A stretch of DNA of 64,000 nt from an uncultured Opitutia bacterium (lineage in GTDB: Bacteria > Verrucomicrobiota > Verrucomicrobiia > Opitutales > Opitutaceae): contig CAITWF010000111.1 in NCBI GenBank assembly GCA_903896015.1, forward strand, positions 1 to 64,000, in the 5' to 3' direction. The translations under genes were made by a program, and so were the position numbers. The notes under the pieces were generated by a model. The model worked only from the letters and a program-made list of their open reading frames with translations. It ran no database searches and had not been told where the DNA came from. Positions within the stretch are counted from its first letter, which is position 1. The number at the start of each line of letters is the position of its first letter. Of the stretch, positions 59,580 through 64,000 are shown piece by piece.

Positions 59580-61082
59580 ATGCCTACCCTTACGCCCGAC
59601 CGTAAAACGACGCGCCCTTCGCGTCCCGCCCCTGAACTCATCTTTGGCGATCTCTGGGAGTTTGATCCCGCGCCTGAGACAGCCGATCCGAAGCTCAAGC
59701 CGCGCTACGATTTTTTCATCAACGGCCAGTTCGTTCCGGCGAAGTCGGGAAAATATTTCGACTCCGTCAACCCGGCCAACGAGCAGAAACTCGCCGAGAT
59801 CGCGCTCGCCGGCAAGGATGACGTCGACGCCGCCTACGCCGCCGCGCACAAGGCGTTCGACACGACCTGGGGCAAGATGCCCGGCCGCGAGCGCGCCAAA
59901 TACATCTACCGCATCGCCCGCCTGCTGCAGGATCGCGCGCGTGAGTTCGCCGTCGCGGAGACGCTCGATGGCGGCAAGCCGATCAAGGAGTCGCGCGACT
60001 TCGATGTGCCGATGGCCGCGGCGCATTTCTTTTATCATGCGGGCTGGGCCGACAAACTGGAGTATGTCGCACCGGGTCGCCGCGTCGCGCCGCTTGGTGT
60101 CGTCGGTCAGGTGATTCCGTGGAATTTTCCGCTGCTTATGCTCGCGTGGAAACTCGCCCCCGCGCTTGCGATGGGCAACTGCGTCGTCCTCAAACCGGCT
60201 GAGACGACCTCGATCACGTGTCTCAAGCTCGCAGAAATTTTACAGGATGCGGATCTGCCGCCGGGGGTGGTGAATTTTGTCACCGGTTTTGGCGAGACGG
60301 GTGCCGCGGTGATGGGTCATCCGACGGCGGTTAAAGTTGCGTTCACCGGCTCGACTGAAGTCGGCAAGATCATCATGCGCTCGCTCGCGGGCTCCGGCAA
60401 AAAGATGACGATGGAGCTCGGCGGCAAGGCCGCGAACATTGTCTTTGACGACGCGCCGATTGATCAGGCGGTCGAGGGCATTGTGAACGGTATATTCTTC
60501 AACCAAGGCCACGTGTGCTGCGCGGGCTCGCGCCTGCTCGTGCACGAGCCCGTCGCGGACAAGGTGATCACGAAGCTCAAGACCCGTATCAAGGTCCTCC
60601 GCGTCGGCGATCCGATCGACAAGAACACCGACATCGGCGCGATCAACTCACGCGAGCAGTTGAAAAAAATTTCCGAGCTCGTCGACAGCGGCGTAAAGGA
60701 GGGCGCGGAGATCTTCCAGCCGGCGTGCAAGCTGCCGACAAAGGGCTTCTATTTTAGGCCGACGATTTTCAGCAACGTGTCGATGAGCCATCGCATCGCG
60801 CGCGAGGAAATTTTCGGGCCGGTGCTTTCGATCCTCACCTTCCGTACCGTCGACGAAGCGATCGAGAAGGCCAACAACACCGCGTTCGGTCTCAGCGCCG
60901 GCGTGTGGACCGACAAGGGGTCGCGCATACTGAAGATGTCGACCGAGCTGAAAGCCGGCGTCGTCTGGGCGAACACCTACAACAAGTTCGATCCGACCTC
61001 GCCGTTCGGCGGTTACAAGGAGAGCGGCTTCGGCCGCGAAGGCGGTCGGCAGGGGCTGCTCGATTACTGCAAGCTCGTCTGA
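59580..61082 (+). CDS. Catalytic aldehyde dehydrogenase (ALDH16-type first half)
   Basis: The 500-residue protein has the full NAD-dependent ALDH active site: PWNFPLLMLAWKLAPALAMG with the catalytic Asn, FTGSTEVGK, MELGGKAANIV with the general-base Glu, and GHVCCAGSR with the catalytic Cys near 313. The motif PFGGYKESGFGREGG is near the C-terminus. With deoC upstream it probably oxidises acetaldehyde. The short ALDH-like protein at 62460 completes an ALDH16-like pair. Confidence 0.93.
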   Translation: MPTLTPDRKTTRPSRPAPELIFGDLWEFDPAPETADPKLKPRYDFFINGQFVPAKSGKYFDSVNPANEQKLAEIALAGKDDVDAAYAAAHKAFDTTWGKMPGRERAKYIYRIARLLQDRAREFAVAETLDGGKPIKESRDFDVPMAAAHFFYHAGWADKLEYVAPGRRVAPLGVVGQVIPWNFPLLMLAWKLAPALAMGNCVVLKPAETTSITCLKLAEILQDADLPPGVVNFVTGFGETGAAVMGHPTAVKVAFTGSTEVGKIIMRSLAGSGKKMTMELGGKAANIVFDDAPIDQAVEGIVNGIFFNQGHVCCAGSRLLVHEPVADKVITKLKTRIKVLRVGDPIDKNTDIGAINSREQLKKISELVDSGVKEGAEIFQPACKLPTKGFYFRPTIFSNVSMSHRIAREEIFGPVLSILTFRTVDEAIEKANNTAFGLSAGVWTDKGSRILKMSTELKAGVVWANTYNKFDPTSPFGGYKESGFGREGGRQGLLDYCKLV

Positions 61083-61085
61083 CGT

Positions 61086-62441
61086 ATGGCCGAAAAAACC
61101 TTCTTTACGGCTCCCCTCAAAACCGAGCGGATGCCGCCGGGCATTCCGTTCATCGTCGGCAACGAAGCCGCTGAGCGGTTCAATTTCTACGGGATGCGCG
61201 CGGTGCTCGTTGTGTTCATGACGAAATATCTCATGGACCGCAGCGGCGCACCGGCACCGATGACCGAGAACGATGCGAACAAGTGGTATCACTTGTTTCT
61301 CTCGGCCAACTACTTCTTCCCGACCATTGGCGCGATCGTGTCGGACGCGTTTTGGGGCAAATACAACATGATCGTCCGGCTCTCGCTGGTGTATTGCCTC
61401 GGCAGCGTGGTGCTCGCGCTCGATCACACGCGACTCGGCCTGACGCTTGGCCTGACGCTGATCGCGATCGGTGCGGGCGGCATCAAGCCGTGTGTCTCGT
61501 CACACGTCGGCGATCAGTTTGGCTCGGGCAACCAACACCTTCTCGCGCGGGCGTTCGGCTGGTTCTATTTCTCGGTCAATTTTGGATCGTTCTTTTCGAT
61601 TTTGCTGATTCCGGTGCTGCTCGATAAATACGGTCCCGGACCTGCGTTCGGCGTGCCCGCGGTGCTGATGCTGTCGGCGGCGTTCATCTTCTGGAGCGGT
61701 CGCTACAAATTCGCGCACATCCCGCCCGGCGGAAAAACCTTCCTGCGCGACACCTTCAATCGAGAGGGTTTCGCGACGCTCGGCCGCATCGCGATCATCT
61801 TCGCGTTCGTCGCCGTGTTCTGGTCGCTCTGGGATCAGAGCGGTGGCGAGTGGGTGACGCAGGCTCAGAAGATGGATCTGCATTTCCTCGGAATCGAATG
61901 GCTTGCGTCGCAAATCCAGGCGGTCAACGCGATCATGATTTTGGCGTTCATCCCGCTCTTTCAATACGTGATTTATCCGGCGATCCACCGCGTGTGGCGG
62001 CTCAACGAGCTAAGGAAAATTGGCATCGGTCTCGTCGTCACGGGTCTTTCGTTTCTCGTGAGCGCGTGGATCGAGCGCCAGATCGCCGCTGGTCTTAAAC
62101 CCAATATCGGCTGGCAACTCCCCGCCTACGCGTTGCTTTCCGCGGGCGAAGTGATGGTTTCAATCACCGGACTTGAGTTTGCCTACACGCAGGCGCCGAA
62201 ACACATGAAGGCGATGGTGCAGGCGATCTACCTGCTCGCGGTTTCCGCGGGTAATTTGTTCACCGCCTTGGTGCACGTCTTCATCGCAAATCCCGACGGC
62301 ACGGTGAAGCTCCAAGGCTCGGCTTACTACACGTTCTTCGCGTGGCTCTCGATCGGCTGCGTGGCGCTCTACGTTTTTGTCGCGAAAGCCTACCAAGAAA
62401 AATCCTACCTGCAGGACGATGCCGCTCCGGCGACCACCTGA
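61086..62441 (+). CDS. POT/PTR2-family proton-coupled transporter
   Basis: The 451-residue protein has 12 or more hydrophobic segments and the PTR2 signature GNEAAERFNFYGMRA near residue 26, plus IGAGGIKPCVSSHVGDQFG. Family members take up di- or tripeptides and sometimes other solutes such as nucleosides or nitrate. It begins 3 bp after the ALDH stop and sits between the two ALDH-related genes, so it may bring in the substrate for that pathway. Confidence 0.9.
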   Translation: MAEKTFFTAPLKTERMPPGIPFIVGNEAAERFNFYGMRAVLVVFMTKYLMDRSGAPAPMTENDANKWYHLFLSANYFFPTIGAIVSDAFWGKYNMIVRLSLVYCLGSVVLALDHTRLGLTLGLTLIAIGAGGIKPCVSSHVGDQFGSGNQHLLARAFGWFYFSVNFGSFFSILLIPVLLDKYGPGPAFGVPAVLMLSAAFIFWSGRYKFAHIPPGGKTFLRDTFNREGFATLGRIAIIFAFVAVFWSLWDQSGGEWVTQAQKMDLHFLGIEWLASQIQAVNAIMILAFIPLFQYVIYPAIHRVWRLNELRKIGIGLVVTGLSFLVSAWIERQIAAGLKPNIGWQLPAYALLSAGEVMVSITGLEFAYTQAPKHMKAMVQAIYLLAVSAGNLFTALVHVFIANPDGTVKLQGSAYYTFFAWLSIGCVALYVFVAKAYQEKSYLQDDAAPATT

Positions 62442-62459
62442 TTTAAACCCCTCACGCTC

Positions 62460-63323
62460 ATGTCACGTCTCCCGATCACCAAAACTCCGAAGCCCTATGT
62501 CGGCGGTGCATTCATCCGTTCTGAGAGCGGGCGCACGTTTGCTGTGAAGGATGCGGCCGGAAATTTCTTCGCCAACATCCCGCAGTGCACGCGCAAGGAT
62601 CTGCGCAACGCCGTCGAGGCCGCCGCGAAAGCCGGCCCCGGCTGGGCCAAGCGGACCGCCTACAACCGCGGCCAGATTCTCTACCGCCTCGGCGAAATGC
62701 TCGAAGCGCGCCGCCAGGAAATGATCGACGTGCACGTGCAACTCGGCGGCCCCAAAGGCCCCGTGACCAAGGCCATTGATACCGCGATCGATCGGCTGAT
62801 TTACTACGCCGGTTGGGCCGACAAATACGAGCAACTGCTCGGCAACGTGAACCCGGTGGCCTCACCGCATTTTAATTTCACGGTCACCGAGCCGATGGGC
62901 GTGATCGGCGTGATCGCGCCGGATTTTCCCCCGTTGCTGCCGCTCATCTCGCTGATCGCGCCAGCGATCGTGAGCGGCAACACGGTCGTGGCACTCGCCT
63001 CGGAGCAGGTACCGTATCCCGCGGTGCTGCTCGGCGAGATGCTCGCCACGAGCGATCTGCCGGGTGGTGTGGTGAATATTCTCACCGGCTTCCGCAAGGA
63101 ACTGGTGCCGACCTTCGCGACCCACACGCACCTACGCGCGATCGTGGGGGCGGTGGGCGCGGACGATCGCAAGGCGCTCGAACTCGGCGCCGCCGAGAGC
63201 GTGAAGCGCACGCACTTTGTTCCGGCCGAAGGCGTCAACTGGCTCGACGATTCCGCCCAGAGTCTCTTCGCGATCCGCGACACGCTGGAGTCCAAGACGA
63301 CCTGGCACCCGATTGGGGCCTGA
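62460..63323 (+). CDS. Short, non-catalytic aldehyde-dehydrogenase-like protein
   Basis: The 287-residue protein matches the N-terminal cofactor domain of ALDHs: YVGGAFIRSESGRTFAVKD, VTEPMGVIGVIAPDFPP, and GGVVNILTG. It lacks the FTGS loop, the Glu of the MELGGK motif and any catalytic Cys motif. The ending at HPIGA looks like a natural C-terminus and not a break. ALDH16 proteins have a second domain of this type; here it is a separate gene in the same operon. Confidence 0.85.
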   Translation: MSRLPITKTPKPYVGGAFIRSESGRTFAVKDAAGNFFANIPQCTRKDLRNAVEAAAKAGPGWAKRTAYNRGQILYRLGEMLEARRQEMIDVHVQLGGPKGPVTKAIDTAIDRLIYYAGWADKYEQLLGNVNPVASPHFNFTVTEPMGVIGVIAPDFPPLLPLISLIAPAIVSGNTVVALASEQVPYPAVLLGEMLATSDLPGGVVNILTGFRKELVPTFATHTHLRAIVGAVGADDRKALELGAAESVKRTHFVPAEGVNWLDDSAQSLFAIRDTLESKTTWHPIGA

Positions 63324-63344
63324 GCGGTGTGGCTGTCGGAGCGC

Positions 63345-63812
63345 CTAGGTTTTGGTCGCGCGGTCGGCCGCGTTCTCGGCGAGGCGCTCGATGAGCTTTT
63401 CGAGGCGCCGTGCGCGCGTCTCCGGCGTGCGCGACTGGTCGAGCAGCTCGACAATGCCTCGTTTGGTCGAGGGTGAGGCGCGTTCGAGGGCGATGGCCGC
63501 AGTCGGCCGAAACTGCAGCGCGCGGAGCAAGTCGGGTGGAAATTCCGGGGCGCGCGGTCCGGGGTCTTGCGTGAGTTCGACCGTGAGCTTGTCGCCGGCG
63601 TCGAGCTTAGCCGGACGGAGCACGTCCATTTGTAACACCAGGCGGCGCTTGTTGCCACCGGCAGGGTTGAGCGTGCTTTGGGTCGCGGCGCCTGCGTAGC
63701 GGGCGATGACCGGCACGTGTGCGCCGCCGCCCAAGGCCGCGACGATACGTGGCGGCACCAGCACCGAGCGCAGGATCCCGACTTTGACGATGGGCACGGT
63801 GAACGTCGGCAT
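63345..63812 (-). CDS. YdeI/DUF1905-like protein
   Basis: The 155-residue protein has an N-terminal DUF1905-like beta domain and a C-terminal YdeI/OmdA-type helical tail (SPSTKRGIVELLDQSRTPET, then RARRLEKLIERL). Some relatives are linked to bacteriocin or stress protection; the mechanism is unknown. It lies opposite the ALDH operon and three bases downstream of the PfkB gene on the same strand. Confidence 0.83.
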   Translation of the reverse strand: MPTFTVPIVKVGILRSVLVPPRIVAALGGGAHVPVIARYAGAATQSTLNPAGGNKRRLVLQMDVLRPAKLDAGDKLTVELTQDPGPRAPEFPPDLLRALQFRPTAAIALERASPSTKRGIVELLDQSRTPETRARRLEKLIERLAENAADRATKT

Positions 63813-63815
63813 GGC

Positions 63816-64000
63816 TCAGCGGTCACGCTGAAATTTTGCGACCGCGGAGGCGGTGGGCATCGCGGGTGCTGTGCCAAATTTTGTGACGGAAAGCGCGGCG
63901 ACGATGTTGGCGAACCGGGCGGCGGCCAATTGGTCCCCGGAGAATTTCACCAGACCGGCGGCGAACCCGCCGGCAAACGCATCGCCCGCACCGGTCGTAT
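63816..64000 (-). CDS. PfkB-family sugar kinase, C-terminal end (partial)
   Basis: The gene begins beyond the right edge; the last 60 codons are present. TTGAGDAFAGGFAAGLVKFS contains the GAGD anion hole with the catalytic Asp of ribokinase-type kinases. Close to deoC, a ribokinase or deoxyribokinase is plausible but cannot be proved from this fragment. Confidence 0.87.
   Translation of the reverse strand, partial: TTGAGDAFAGGFAAGLVKFSGDQLAAARFANIVAALSVTKFGTAPAMPTASAVAKFQRDR

Noticed and set aside
62460-63323. Short ALDH-like gene as a pseudogene truncated by a frameshift
   Set aside because: The frame ends cleanly, the missing motifs are inside as well as at the end, and non-catalytic short ALDH domains are known from ALDH16.

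Overview
The window looks like chromosomal DNA of a high-GC Verrucomicrobiota bacterium, most likely close to Opitutaceae. This is inferred from gene content, not from a marker gene. The supporting content is exported Tat-type sugar isomerase-like proteins, DUF1080, ThuA, a sulfatase and an alginate-lyase-like protein, a TonB-dependent receptor, ECF sigma factors paired with FecR/LamG or HEAT-type anti-sigma proteins, and many start codons without a Shine-Dalgarno sequence. No rRNA, tRNA, CRISPR array or prophage was seen. The only mobile DNA is the 3' end of an IS3-family element at the left edge.

Layout. 1-140: end of an IS3 transposase and its right inverted repeat. 281-8282: housekeeping genes (DAHP synthase behind a hairpin-rich leader, YgfZ, HU, galactokinase, prepilin peptidase, shikimate dehydrogenase, SirB1-like protein, YggS). 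8374-12739: LysR regulator, TlpA-like lipoprotein, GH3-family enzyme, RluA-type pseudouridine synthase. 12794-29454: an export and carbohydrate-catabolism region with two Tat-exported TIM-barrel proteins, redoxin, oxidoreductase, MFS permease, GDSL hydrolase, alginate-lyase-like protein, Sel1 protein, DUF1080, EF-hand protein, TonB receptor, and an ECF sigma/FecR-LamG/ThuA/VOC operon. Four genes here share a promoter-like motif, TGTCCCAA-N13/14-CGCTATTA.

29480-41549: a twelve-gene minus-strand cluster that appears to modify lipids and glycans. It holds a fatty-acid desaturase, an FAD oxidoreductase, two GT-C-like membrane proteins, a GT2 glycosyltransferase, DUF1365, a cyclopropane-fatty-acid-synthase-like enzyme, DUF1475, DUF2062, a DUF1295 membrane reductase-like protein, a second methyltransferase of the coclaurine N-methyltransferase type, and an RMDN-like TPR protein. 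41970-58411: a TonB-C protein, an ECF sigma/anti-sigma/DUF4097 operon, an MBL hydrolase, kynurenine formamidase plus kynureninase, a phosphoesterase, an rRNA methyltransferase, a membrane protein/DoxX/oxidoreductase operon, three small unknown genes, a sulfatase, a cNMP-domain histidine kinase and signal peptidase I.

58532-64000: deoxyribose-phosphate aldolase, a catalytic aldehyde dehydrogenase, a POT transporter and a short non-catalytic aldehyde-dehydrogenase-like protein, then a YdeI-like gene and the end of a PfkB sugar kinase. This fits deoxyribose or nucleoside catabolism. The aldehyde dehydrogenase pair looks like the two halves of ALDH16 encoded separately.
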